Assembly: GCA_002725445.1 (NCBI GenBank)
Contig: PBPD01000079.1
Span: forward strand, 1 to 6,933
Origin: Rickettsiales bacterium
Lineage (GTDB): Bacteria > Pseudomonadota > Alphaproteobacteria > Rickettsiales > UBA3002
Length of the DNA stretch: 6,933 bases
Direction of reading: 5' to 3'
The notes beneath the pieces were generated by a model, which worked only from the letters and a program-made list of their open reading frames with translations, was not told the DNA's origin and did no database searches. This document shows positions 1 to 5,366 of this stretch, in pieces; position 1 is the stretch's first letter; every line of letters starts with the position of its first letter. The translations under genes and the position numbers were made by a program.

Positions 1-120
1 ACCACCGCCAGCGAGAGCGATTATATCAGCGTGATTCAGACCGACGCGCAGATGTTGGCGCCGGGTCAGCCTGTGCTGGTGATTTATCACGATGACCGGC
101 CGCGTGTGGTTGCGCGCTAA
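1..120 (+). CDS. C-terminal end of a possible SlyB-like outer membrane lipoprotein (partial)
   Basis: An open frame enters from the left edge and ends at a TAA at 118-120, giving the last 39 residues of a protein. The tail reads ...SVIQTDAQMLAPGQPVLVIY... and ends RPRVVAR. A 'V-I-Q ... PGQ-V-V-I-Y ... R-V' pattern resembles the small C-terminal beta domain of glycine-zipper outer membrane lipoproteins of the SlyB/17-kDa surface antigen type, where it follows a lipobox and a glycine zipper. Those diagnostic parts lie outside the window, so the assignment is inference from a short tail. Base composition matches the GC-richer DNA seen right of 2760. No strong terminator follows; there is only a 5-bp hairpin (165-178) with no T-run. 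Confidence 0.5.
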   Translation, partial: TTASESDYISVIQTDAQMLAPGQPVLVIYHDDRPRVVAR

Positions 121-156
121 GGTGCAGGTGTTTTTGGGATTTGGTGCGAATTTCCG

Positions 157-185
157 TTGCCAAACGCGACGCATCGCGCTAGGTC
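157..185 (+). promoter_or_regulatory. Possible promoter of tRNA-Thr
   Basis: TTGCCA at 157-162 resembles a -35 box. It is followed after 17 bp by TAGGTC at 180-185, a poor -10 match placed 22 bp before the tRNA 5' end. The spacer holds a small hairpin (CGCGA 165-169, TCGCG 174-178). Only spacing and the -35 support this call; the tRNA could also be read through from the upstream gene. Confidence 0.25.
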
Positions 186-207
186 AATAGCCGCGCAATA
201 CCCAAGT

Positions 208-283
208 GCCGCTTTAGCTCAGTTGGTAGAGCACATCATTCGTAATGATGGGGTCACGTGTTCGAGTCACGTAAGCGGCACCA
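208..283 (+). tRNA. tRNA-Thr (anticodon CGU)
   Basis: A complete 76-nt cloverleaf with perfect stems. The acceptor stem is GCCGCTT (208-214) with AAGCGGC (273-279). The D stem is GCTC (217-220) with GAGC (229-232). The anticodon stem is CATCA (234-238) with TGATG (246-250), around the loop TTCGTAA. The T stem is ACGTG (256-260) with CACGT (268-272), closing TTCGAGT. Anticodon CGT at 241-243 reads ACG, threonine. The discriminator is A280 and CCA is encoded at 281-283. The next gene converges on it, and AT-rich DNA begins directly at its 3' end, a common arrangement where elements integrate into tRNA genes. Confidence 0.96.
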
Positions 284-327
284 GGGCTACTTAGTTATTT
301 CCTCGGCGATGCCCATGTGACTCTCCT

Positions 328-834
328 TTATTTTCCATAAGTGAATACAACAAGTTGCAGGCTAGGCAGCACTAATAGTCTTGCATTTTCAGTGCCATGG
401 GGATAGTACCCGCCTTTTTCAAAGGCGGCATCTGCAATAGCGCGTTTTTCGATCGGGCTTAGACTGGAATTACATCCAACAATGTCTGCATACCCTCCGT
501 CACTCAACTTTCCTAATCCCCACGGGGTTTCTTTCCAGTCGCGATAATAGTGCTTTTTTGTTCTGAATAGTCCGGAGGCCTGCACCTCTTCGGGGTCTTC
601 AAAGAAGTCTAGGCCCTGCGTGGCGATGGCCTTGGCGGTAGACGCCTTCATTTCAAATATAGCTGCCCCACATGCATACATTAGGCCTATCTTTCCATCA
701 ATAGTTACAGGCCACCAGTGGGTTTCAATCTTTTGGGGTATGAGCGAGCGGTGCCATATAATTTGCCAGAGAGAGAATCCTGCCCACCCAATAAATAGTA
801 TAATAATTGTCGCTATTAGGCTTTTCTTCAGCAC
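328..834 (-). CDS. Hypothetical membrane-anchored protein, 168 aa (paralogue of the next gene)
   Basis: I do not recognise this family. The start is GTG at 834-832, supported by AAGGGA a few bases upstream. It is the only start that includes the hydrophobic segment, since the next Met is residue 52. Residues about 5-27 form one membrane segment after the basic MLKK, with no clear cleavage site. The remaining ~140 residues would lie outside the cytoplasm if it is a signal anchor. It is a clear diverged paralogue of the protein at 1078-1584. Both are 168 aa and share LIP-x-K-x-E (31-37), an ACGAA/GCGVA cysteine motif (Cys55), G-x-x-FF (74-78), W-[KQ]-ETP (100-104), a second cysteine (Cys121), and a C-terminal RLLVLP...VVFT. 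The two shared cysteines could form a disulfide. DNA is AT-rich. No terminator is visible before the convergent tRNA. Confidence 0.75.
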   Translation of the reverse strand: MLKKSLIATIIILFIGWAGFSLWQIIWHRSLIPQKIETHWWPVTIDGKIGLMYACGAAIFEMKASTAKAIATQGLDFFEDPEEVQASGLFRTKKHYYRDWKETPWGLGKLSDGGYADIVGCNSSLSPIEKRAIADAAFEKGGYYPHGTENARLLVLPSLQLVVFTYGK

Positions 835-921
835 CGCTTTCCCTTTCTTTTACCTTTAGAAGGTTGTGTAGCTTTTGACTATTGCAACTTTTGCATGTTT
901 TGCGTAGCAGTATTGCATTTA

Positions 922-963
922 GTGCATGGTAACACCTTTTTATCTTTATTGGCTAATAGGTTG
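922..963 (+). repeat. Dispersed imperfect repeat, copy A
   Basis: GTGCATGGTAAC (922-933), then a CTTTTTA run, then TTGGCTAATAGGTT, closely matches 2713-2752 in the same orientation: GTGCATGGTAAC, CTTTTTA, TTGGCTAATGGGTT, with one 1-nt length difference and a diverged middle. It lies in the 243-bp space between the two paralogues. Read leftward it would encode ...LANKDKK..., and copy B ...LANHSKK..., which shows the same element rather than a real peptide. Conserved open reading looks incidental. Confidence 0.6.
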
Positions 964-970
964 GTCGATG

Positions 971-1037
971 AAAAAAAATTGCATATTATCACGCATGGTG
1001 TTCCATGCGCGGACAACAGGTGTTTGTTGGTGATAAT
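971..1037 (-). terminator. Branched hairpin followed by T8 on the minus strand (possible terminator of the 1078-1584 gene)
   Basis: ATTATCAC (985-992) pairs perfectly with GTGATAAT (1030-1037). Two smaller stems sit inside: GCATGG/CCATGC (993-998 with 1003-1008, loop TGTT) and CAACA/TGTTG (1014-1018 with 1025-1029). Together they make a three-way-junction fold. On the minus strand the structure is followed, six bases later, by eight T's (complement of 971-978). It begins about 40 bp after the stop of the leftward gene ending at 1078, so termination is the simplest reading. The gap before the T-run is longer than in a canonical intrinsic terminator, so a structured RNA or processing site is an alternative. 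Confidence 0.4.
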
Positions 1038-1077
1038 TTTCGCATTGGGTAGGGGCATTAGACCCTCACTCAAAAAC

Positions 1078-1584
1078 TTAGTTGAAAAACGTAAACACAA
1101 TAATTTCCATCTCAGGGATAATAAAAATTAATCGCCCCCTATCCGTACGGCTGAAGAAGCTATTTGGCTTATGCAAATGAGCTACGATTTCATTAAATAA
1201 GGCTTTTCGCGATGTTGAAGCGCAGGTGAATCCTACAGGCCACCCTTCGAACATGTTCGAAGGGATAGGAGTCTCCTGCCAATCCTCATATTTTACAGTC
1301 CTATTCTTACTGAAAATGCGCACCTCTTCTGCAGACAGAGCATCGTCAAAGAAATGGATTCCTTTTGTGTTGATCGCAGACACTATGGCAGGTTTGAGCG
1401 AATAAACGGCTACCCCGCAGCCGCCTGCATACCAATCCAGATCAACATCAACAAACAGAGTGTTATCTATTTCTAGCTTTGATGGAATAAGCCACTGATA
1501 ATATAAATTATGTGCGAAGTGAGTATAGGCCGCGGCTATTAGCGCAATCATGAGTAGGCAGATTAACAGAAGTTTTCTTGGCAT
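1078..1584 (-). CDS. Hypothetical membrane-anchored protein, 168 aa (paralogue of the 328-834 gene)
   Basis: Function not recognised. I chose the ATG at 1584-1582, giving MPRKLLLICLL. It places a basic start directly before a membrane segment (residues 4-24), has a GTGAG-like ribosome site just upstream, and gives 168 aa, the same length as its paralogue. The frame stays open upstream to an ATG at 1722, but that would add 46 residues in front of the membrane segment with no counterpart. Shared motifs with the 328-834 protein are LIP-x-K-x-E (32-38), GGCGVAV with Cys56, G-x-x-FF-D (75-80), DWQETP (101-106), Cys121, and RGRLIFIIP...IVFT at the end. Sequence identity is low but order and spacing are kept, so the duplication is old. 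A perfect 22-bp palindrome lies inside the gene at 1243-1264. Confidence 0.75.
   Translation of the reverse strand: MPRKLLLICLLMIALIAAAYTHFAHNLYYQWLIPSKLEIDNTLFVDVDLDWYAGGCGVAVYSLKPAIVSAINTKGIHFFDDALSAEEVRIFSKNRTVKYEDWQETPIPSNMFEGWPVGFTCASTSRKALFNEIVAHLHKPNSFFSRTDRGRLIFIIPEMEIIVFTFFN
1243..1264. repeat. Perfect 22-bp palindrome inside a coding region
   Basis: The 22 bases are exactly equal to their own reverse complement. The centre is CGAACATGTTCG and the outer arms add CCCTT and AAGGG. It encodes part of IPSNMFEGW in the 1078-1584 gene, in a stretch the paralogue does not conserve. A perfect palindrome this long is rarely found by chance. It could be a protein-binding or recombination site, or simply a strong hairpin in the mRNA. 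It does not match the Gram-positive LexA box, which has GAAC and GTTC four bases apart rather than two. Confidence 0.6.
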
Positions 1585-1803
1585 AGTGATCTCACTTTTA
1601 AGCGCTACATGGAAAGCCTGATAATGCCTATCCCTAAGCGTTAGAGGATTGCGGTCTGACTTACCATTGCGTTTATTGCATATCGCACATACAATGGTTG
1701 CATAGGTGAGGTGGTTTTGCAATTCTGTTCTGAGGCGCCGTCGTAGTGCCGTAAAGATAAAAAGAAATGATGTCTTGTACGAGTTGCGATACCATGCGTG
1801 CTC
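1585..1803. other. 219-bp AT-rich intergenic stretch with no gene seen
   Basis: This stretch separates two leftward unknown genes. The 5' half of it is open in frame with the downstream gene but is best left non-coding. It contains TAAAGATAAAAAG (1752-1764), the exact reverse complement of 13 bases in repeat copy A (936-948). About 25 bp on there is TACCATGCG, comparable to the complement of GCATGGTA in the repeats. This may be a degraded inverted copy of the same repeat family. A TAAGCGTTAG at 1635-1644 recurs at 2689-2698 in the long hairpin. I see no clear terminator for the 1804-2670 gene here. Confidence 0.4.
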
Positions 1804-2670
1804 CTAGTGTATTATGCACTGATTAAACTGATATTTTTCACCGCCCCACTTCCATAGACACACCTCTCCGTCTTTTTTTCCTTTAAAAGCAAGGTCATAA
1901 AAGCCATTCGAAATATTATTTGTGATGGCTGCACCTGAATATACTGTCGTTGGCGTACCAATTGGCTCATATTCATTACGCTCATTATTTAAAAGAATAT
2001 GAAATGCACAGCCAGACGATCCACAATGTATGGGGGACTTAATATAACCAACGATATCTTTCTTTCCATCATTGTTCACATCTATCTGAGCGCCACCTAT
2101 TTTTACAGTATCTGCACGTTTGATTGAGTTATACAAATCCAATTTTTTCAGCAAAACCAAATGTGTCTTGTCGCAACACTCATAATTAAATTCTATTTTG
2201 GTGCGTGCGGGTTTATTGGTATGCTCATTGTCTAAACGAATAACTCCTAATTCCTGATCAATGGATGGATATGCTTCCCCGTTTGCTTCACGGAAGAATA
2301 CGCAAAAGCCATACTTCTCACCCACGACTAATTGGTCTTGGAATGGAATCAGCTTTTTTAGAGGGCCATCCATTGTAACTTCATAGGGTGACCCGTTCGT
2401 ATCTTCAAAGCGCATTACAGCTATTGCTTCTGCATCCATGGGATCATCGTAACAGCTGGTCAGGCCACCATGTGGGCTGATGCAATCTACTGGGATTGCA
2501 TTTCTGTATTTGGCTAATAGTTTACTTTGTTGGAACTGATGCCTTTTAGCTGACGTATTTAAGTTTTCACATTGTTGCTTAAATTGTTCTAGGGCTGAGG
2601 GAGGCTCGCCCATAGCAAGCGCAGGGGCGGTAAATGCCGCAAAAATTAGTACGCATGTCGTAATTTTCAT
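1804..2670 (-). CDS. Secreted cysteine-rich hypothetical protein with a DxNxDG-type motif, 288 aa
   Basis: No family is assigned with confidence. The ATG at 2670-2668 has GGGA about seven bases upstream. Residues 1-19 (MKITTCVLIFAAFTAPALA) form a standard Sec signal peptide with an ALA cleavage site, so the protein is periplasmic or exported. The mature part has ten cysteines (34, 63, 73, 123, 165, 166, 216, 221, 271, 285), suggesting disulfides. Near residue 197 the sequence DVNNDGKKDIVGY resembles calcium-binding loops of FG-GAP/VCBS-like repeats. It is followed by a CGSSGC motif (216-221) and a C-terminal beta-rich stretch with GFYDLAF and WKWGGEKY. This 'D-N-DG, CG..GC, ..W.W.G..Y' layout occurs in various small periplasmic proteins of unknown role. 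The gene is AT-rich like its two left neighbours. Its leader contains the long hairpin at 2680-2738. Confidence 0.75.
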   Translation of the reverse strand: MKITTCVLIFAAFTAPALAMGEPPSALEQFKQQCENLNTSAKRHQFQQSKLLAKYRNAIPVDCISPHGGLTSCYDDPMDAEAIAVMRFEDTNGSPYEVTMDGPLKKLIPFQDQLVVGEKYGFCVFFREANGEAYPSIDQELGVIRLDNEHTNKPARTKIEFNYECCDKTHLVLLKKLDLYNSIKRADTVKIGGAQIDVNNDGKKDIVGYIKSPIHCGSSGCAFHILLNNERNEYEPIGTPTTVYSGAAITNNISNGFYDLAFKGKKDGEVCLWKWGGEKYQFNQCIIH

Positions 2671-2679
2671 ATCGCTTTC

Positions 2680-2738
2680 CCACTCTAATAAGCGTTAGCA
2701 GCGTGGCGCTGGGTGCATGGTAACGCTTTTTAGAGTGG
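2680..2738. repeat. Long inverted repeat (18-bp arms) between the secreted-protein gene and the permease gene
   Basis: CCACTCTAATAAGCGTTA (2680-2697) pairs with TAACGCTTTTTAGAGTGG (2721-2738) with a single mismatch, around a 23-nt loop that itself contains AGCG/CGCT. It starts 27 bp past the permease stop and ends in the ribosome site of the 1804-2670 gene: two G's of the GGGA lie in the stem on the minus strand. It could end permease transcription, although no T-run follows on that strand. It could also affect translation of the next gene, or it may be a mobile palindromic repeat. The right arm is part of repeat copy B. Confidence 0.6.
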
Positions 2739-2752
2739 TTGGCTAATGGGTT
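2713..2752 (+). repeat. Dispersed imperfect repeat, copy B
   Basis: This is the same-orientation partner of 922-963. Both have GTGCATGGTAAC, then CTTTTTA, then TTGGCTAATRGGTT. Copy B overlaps the right arm of the inverted repeat at 2680-2738; copy A lacks a convincing left arm. The two copies lie about 1.8 kb apart and bracket the second and third unknown genes. Confidence 0.6.
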
Positions 2753-2764
2753 ATTGCCGCATGG

Positions 2765-3751
2765 TTATGCCAGCACATACTCCGCCAATGCGAAATAGAG
2801 CGGGATGCCGATCACGATATTGAAGGGGAAGGTGATCGCCAGCGACATGGGCACATAAATGGCCGCCTTTGCCTGCGGCAGCGCGAGGCGCATGGCGGCA
2901 GGCACCGCAATGTAGGAAGCACTGGCACACAGCACGGTGAACAGCAGCGCAGTGCCCACATCCAGCCCGATAATGGCGCTAAGGCTCAAGCCCACGGCAG
3001 CACCTATCAGCGGCATGTAGATGCCGAATAATACCAGCTTGAAGGTGAACTCCTTCAGGTGCGATAGCTGACGCGACACCAGCAGCCCCATATCCAGCAG
3101 GAAGAGCGCGAGAATGCCCTGAAACGGCGTGACCAGAAACCCTTCCATTTTCTTCATGCCGTCGGTGCCGGTGATCCAGCCGACCATGAACGCGCCTACC
3201 AGTAGGAGTATGGCGCCGTTGGTGAAGATTTCGCGGCTGAGGGTGGCGGTGGCGCGCTCGGTGTCTTTAATGGTCTCGGGTGCTGCGCGGTGCGCAATGA
3301 ACAGGCCGGAGAGAATGGCGGGGGCTTCCATGAGCGCGAGGATCGCCACAATATAGCCGGCATAGACCACCTCGTTGGTGCCCAGAAAGCTTGCGGCGGT
3401 GACAAAGGTGACCATGCTGATCGAGCCGTAATGCGCGGCGACGGCGGCAGCGGTGGTGCTGTCTAGGCGGGTGGTGGCGCGCAGCAGGGCGTAGCCAATG
3501 AAGGGCTGCACAAAGCCAACGCACAGGCCCGCAATGATCGTCGCAATTACTTCGCCGTTGATATCGGGTGTTTCTGCAATGGCCACGCCGCCTTTGAAGC
3601 CGATGGCCATCATGAGGTAGATGGATAAATAGCGGCTGATCTGATCAGGTACATCCAGATCGGATTTCAGCCAGCCTGCTATGATGCCAAGGGCAAAAAA
3701 CAATATCGCAGGTGAGAGCAGGTTTTGGGCGAAAAGCTGTAATATGTCCAT
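2765..3751 (-). CDS. sbtA: SbtA-family sodium-dependent bicarbonate permease
   Basis: An inner membrane transporter of the SbtA family (formerly DUF897, Pfam PF05982). Cyanobacterial members import bicarbonate with sodium. The 328 residues form about ten hydrophobic segments in two halves, joined by a charged linker near 157-175. Family motifs are in order: GFKGGVA (51-57), AAHYGSISMVTF (105-116), MEAPAI (141-146), DMGL (220-223), ASASYIAVPAAMRLALPQA (276-294) and FPFNIVIGIPLY (308-319). Length is close to the usual ~330-370 aa. The ATG at 3751-3749 has AGGA nine bases upstream. The PII-like partner SbtB is not in the window. The gene is divergent from a LysR regulator, the likely controller. 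In a non-cyanobacterium the substrate is inferred and could be another small carboxylate or anion. Confidence 0.9.
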   Translation of the reverse strand: MDILQLFAQNLLSPAILFFALGIIAGWLKSDLDVPDQISRYLSIYLMMAIGFKGGVAIAETPDINGEVIATIIAGLCVGFVQPFIGYALLRATTRLDSTTAAAVAAHYGSISMVTFVTAASFLGTNEVVYAGYIVAILALMEAPAILSGLFIAHRAAPETIKDTERATATLSREIFTNGAILLLVGAFMVGWITGTDGMKKMEGFLVTPFQGILALFLLDMGLLVSRQLSHLKEFTFKLVLFGIYMPLIGAAVGLSLSAIIGLDVGTALLFTVLCASASYIAVPAAMRLALPQAKAAIYVPMSLAITFPFNIVIGIPLYFALAEYVLA

Positions 3752-3839
3752 AAGTCATCCTATTTTTGTTTGGCATGGTTATAAGTTATGCTAATATAAG
3801 TAAAACGATAATTTCTAATTAATGGCATTAGAAAAACTT
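3752..3839. promoter_or_regulatory. Divergent promoter region between sbtA and the LysR regulator
   Basis: Leftward, TATAAC (complement of 3778-3783) is a good -10 box, with a weak TTTTAC-like -35 about 16 bp away, placing the sbtA start near 3771. Rightward, TTGGCA (3770-3775) with TAATAT (3792-3797) at 16 bp spacing could drive the regulator. The region is AT-rich and carries a second weak dyad, TTATA-N11-TATAA (3779-3799), overlapping the leftward -10. Box assignments are by eye. Confidence 0.45.
3812..3834. promoter_or_regulatory. Probable LysR-type operator dyad
   Basis: TTTCTAAT (3812-3819) and ATTAGAAA (3827-3834) form a perfect 8-bp inverted repeat with a 7-bp spacer, the size typical of LysR-family sites. 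It would lie roughly 40-63 bp upstream of the predicted sbtA start, where LysR proteins usually bind to activate a divergent target. It is also just downstream of the regulator's own predicted start, where binding would repress it. It overlaps an ATG at 3822, which argues against that ATG as the start codon. Confidence 0.5.
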
Positions 3840-4682
3840 ATGGCTATCGATACGATTACGATTCAGTCTTTTATGGCGGTCGCCGAGACGGGCAGTTTCA
3901 CCAAGGCGGCGGAGCGCATTGGCCGCACGCAATCGGCGATTAGTCAGCAGATGACCAAGCTTGAACAGCAGCTTGGCAAAACCTTACTGGCGCGCGGCAA
4001 GCAATGCGCGCTGACGCCCGAAGGCGAAATTTTCCTCGGCTATGCCAAACAAATATTCGCGCTGCAGCGTGAGGCGATGGATCGGTTTAAAGAACCGGAG
4101 CTGGAAGGCGAGGTGCGCTTTGGCGTGCCAGAGGATTTTGCGAGTGTGTTTTTGTCGGATGTTCTGGCCGATTTCGCGCGTATTCACCCGCGTATTTTGC
4201 TCAATATCGAATGCGACCTGACGCTGAATTTATTTGACCGCTTTAAGAAGAAAGAGTTCGATCTGGTGCTGGTGAAGATGACCCGCCCGGACGATTTTCC
4301 CAACGGGCAGGAGGTGTGGAGCGAACCGCTGGAATGGGTGGGCGATGCGTCGCTAACGCAATCGGATAAGCCATTGCCACTGGTGCTCTCGCCCCAGCCA
4401 TGTGTGTATCGTGCGGCGGCTATTCAGGCATTGGAGGCCGCTGGCCATAGTTGGCGGCTGGTGTTTTCCAGTGCCAGCCACGCCGGCAAGGCGGCGGCGG
4501 TGAAGGCGGGCATGGGCATCACCGTGCTGCCGCGCATGATGACACCTAAAGACCTGCCACTTATGCCGTCGGCTGACATGCCGGAGTTGGAGGATATTCA
4601 TGTGTCGTTGTTAAAGCACGACCAGACTAATCCGGCGGTTAATTCGTTTGAAGCATTCGTGTTTCAGAAATTGCGGCATTAA
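3840..4682 (+). CDS. LysR-family transcriptional regulator
   Basis: A DNA-binding regulator, 280 aa from the chosen start. The winged helix-turn-helix covers residues about 7-65: FMAVAETGSFTKAAERIGRT, then QSAISQQMTKLEQQLG, closing with LTPEGE (58-63). A linker leads to the effector-binding domain from residue 91 (EVRFGVPEDFASVFLSDVL onward), normally two alpha/beta subdomains that sense a small molecule. An earlier in-frame ATG at 3822 would add six residues, but it has no ribosome site and falls inside the operator-like dyad. The ATG at 3840 gives a typical LysR N-terminus, although its ribosome site (AGAAAA) is weak. Divergence from the permease gene suggests that it controls bicarbonate uptake; the ligand is unknown. 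The alpha/beta hydrolase follows after 13 bp. Confidence 0.9.
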   Translation: MAIDTITIQSFMAVAETGSFTKAAERIGRTQSAISQQMTKLEQQLGKTLLARGKQCALTPEGEIFLGYAKQIFALQREAMDRFKEPELEGEVRFGVPEDFASVFLSDVLADFARIHPRILLNIECDLTLNLFDRFKKKEFDLVLVKMTRPDDFPNGQEVWSEPLEWVGDASLTQSDKPLPLVLSPQPCVYRAAAIQALEAAGHSWRLVFSSASHAGKAAAVKAGMGITVLPRMMTPKDLPLMPSADMPELEDIHVSLLKHDQTNPAVNSFEAFVFQKLRH

Positions 4683-4695
4683 AAGGATAGGCGGC

Positions 4696-5352
4696 ATGTC
4701 CGGTGGTGAACATATTATCGTCTTGCACGGCATTTTGCGCTCCAGTCGCCATATGCGCCCGATGGCGCGCTTTCTTCAGGCGCAGGGCTATGTGGTGCAT
4801 AATCTGGATTATCCTTCTACCAAACAGCCGCTGGAAACCCTCACCGAAGCGATGCGCAAGCAGGTGGCCGAATGCAGTGGCGACGCAGAGCGCGTGCATT
4901 TTGTGGCGCATTCGATGGGCGGGCTTTTGGTGCGTGCGTTGTTAGCGGCAGAGCGCCCGCCAACCCTTGGGCGCGTGGTGCAGCTTGGCACACCAAATCG
5001 CGGCAGCGAAGTGGCCGATTTTTTGCGCAATAACTGGCTGTATAAAAAAGTGTTTGGGCCAGCGGGGCAACAGCTGGTGACCGATGCCGAAGTGCTGGCC
5101 ACCCAATTGGGCGAGGTCGATTTTCCGCTGGGGGTGATTGCGGGCAATCGTTCGGTCGATCCCATCTCATCGCTGCTGATCGAAGGCGAGGATGATGGCA
5201 AGGTGGGTGTGGAGCGTACCCGGGTGGAGGGTATGCATGACCATATTGTACTGCCGGTCAGCCATGTGTTTATGCCGCATAAACGGCAGGTGCAGGAACA
5301 GACATTGCATTTTCTGCGTCATGGCGCGTTCGCGCATAGCGATGTGCGTTAG
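4696..5352 (+). CDS. Alpha/beta-fold hydrolase (lipase/esterase-like)
   Basis: A cytoplasmic serine hydrolase of 218 aa with no signal peptide. The strand-turn HGIL (11-14) supplies the usual oxyanion region. The nucleophile elbow AHSMGG places Ser73 as the catalytic serine. EDDGKV (165-170) contributes the likely acid, Asp166 or Asp167, and VSH190 the likely histidine. LGTPNRGSEVAD (97-108) is typical of the PGAP1/lipase-class-2-like group, and ERTRVEGMHDH (173-183) is a recognisable stretch of this bacterial subfamily. The ATG at 4696 has AAGGA at 4683-4687, correctly spaced. An upstream in-frame ATG at 4648 would overlap the LysR gene and lacks a ribosome site. The 13-bp gap suggests co-transcription with the regulator. 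Substrate is unknown; nothing ties it to bicarbonate uptake beyond position. Confidence 0.88.
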   Translation: MSGGEHIIVLHGILRSSRHMRPMARFLQAQGYVVHNLDYPSTKQPLETLTEAMRKQVAECSGDAERVHFVAHSMGGLLVRALLAAERPPTLGRVVQLGTPNRGSEVADFLRNNWLYKKVFGPAGQQLVTDAEVLATQLGEVDFPLGVIAGNRSVDPISSLLIEGEDDGKVGVERTRVEGMHDHIVLPVSHVFMPHKRQVQEQTLHFLRHGAFAHSDVR

Positions 5353-5366
5353 TTAAGGCCGCGGGC

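Noticed and set aside
284..327. Terminator after the tRNA or after the convergent 328-834 gene
   Set aside because: GGGC and GCCC could pair weakly across 27 bases, but no stable stem or T-run is present on either strand.
879..1131. Two short overlapping open frames on opposite strands (73 and 78 codons) between the paralogues
   Set aside because: They cover the repeat and branched hairpin, lack good ribosome sites and have no recognisable composition. The peptide similarity to the frame over repeat copy B reflects the repeat itself.
1247..1260. LexA box in the 22-bp palindrome
   Set aside because: GAAC and GTTC are two bases apart, not four as in the Gram-positive box, and the alphaproteobacterial GTTC-N7-GTTC form is absent. 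It also lies inside a gene.
1585..1722. Upstream 46-residue extension of the 1078-1584 gene, with a CxxC
   Set aside because: It would put a long polar stretch before the membrane segment, and the paralogue has nothing equivalent. The inner ATG gives an equal-length protein.
2680..2752. Integron attC site
   Set aside because: GCGTTA and TAACGC arms are suggestive, but the conserved RYYYAAC and GTTRRRY cores are not met and no integron integrase is seen.
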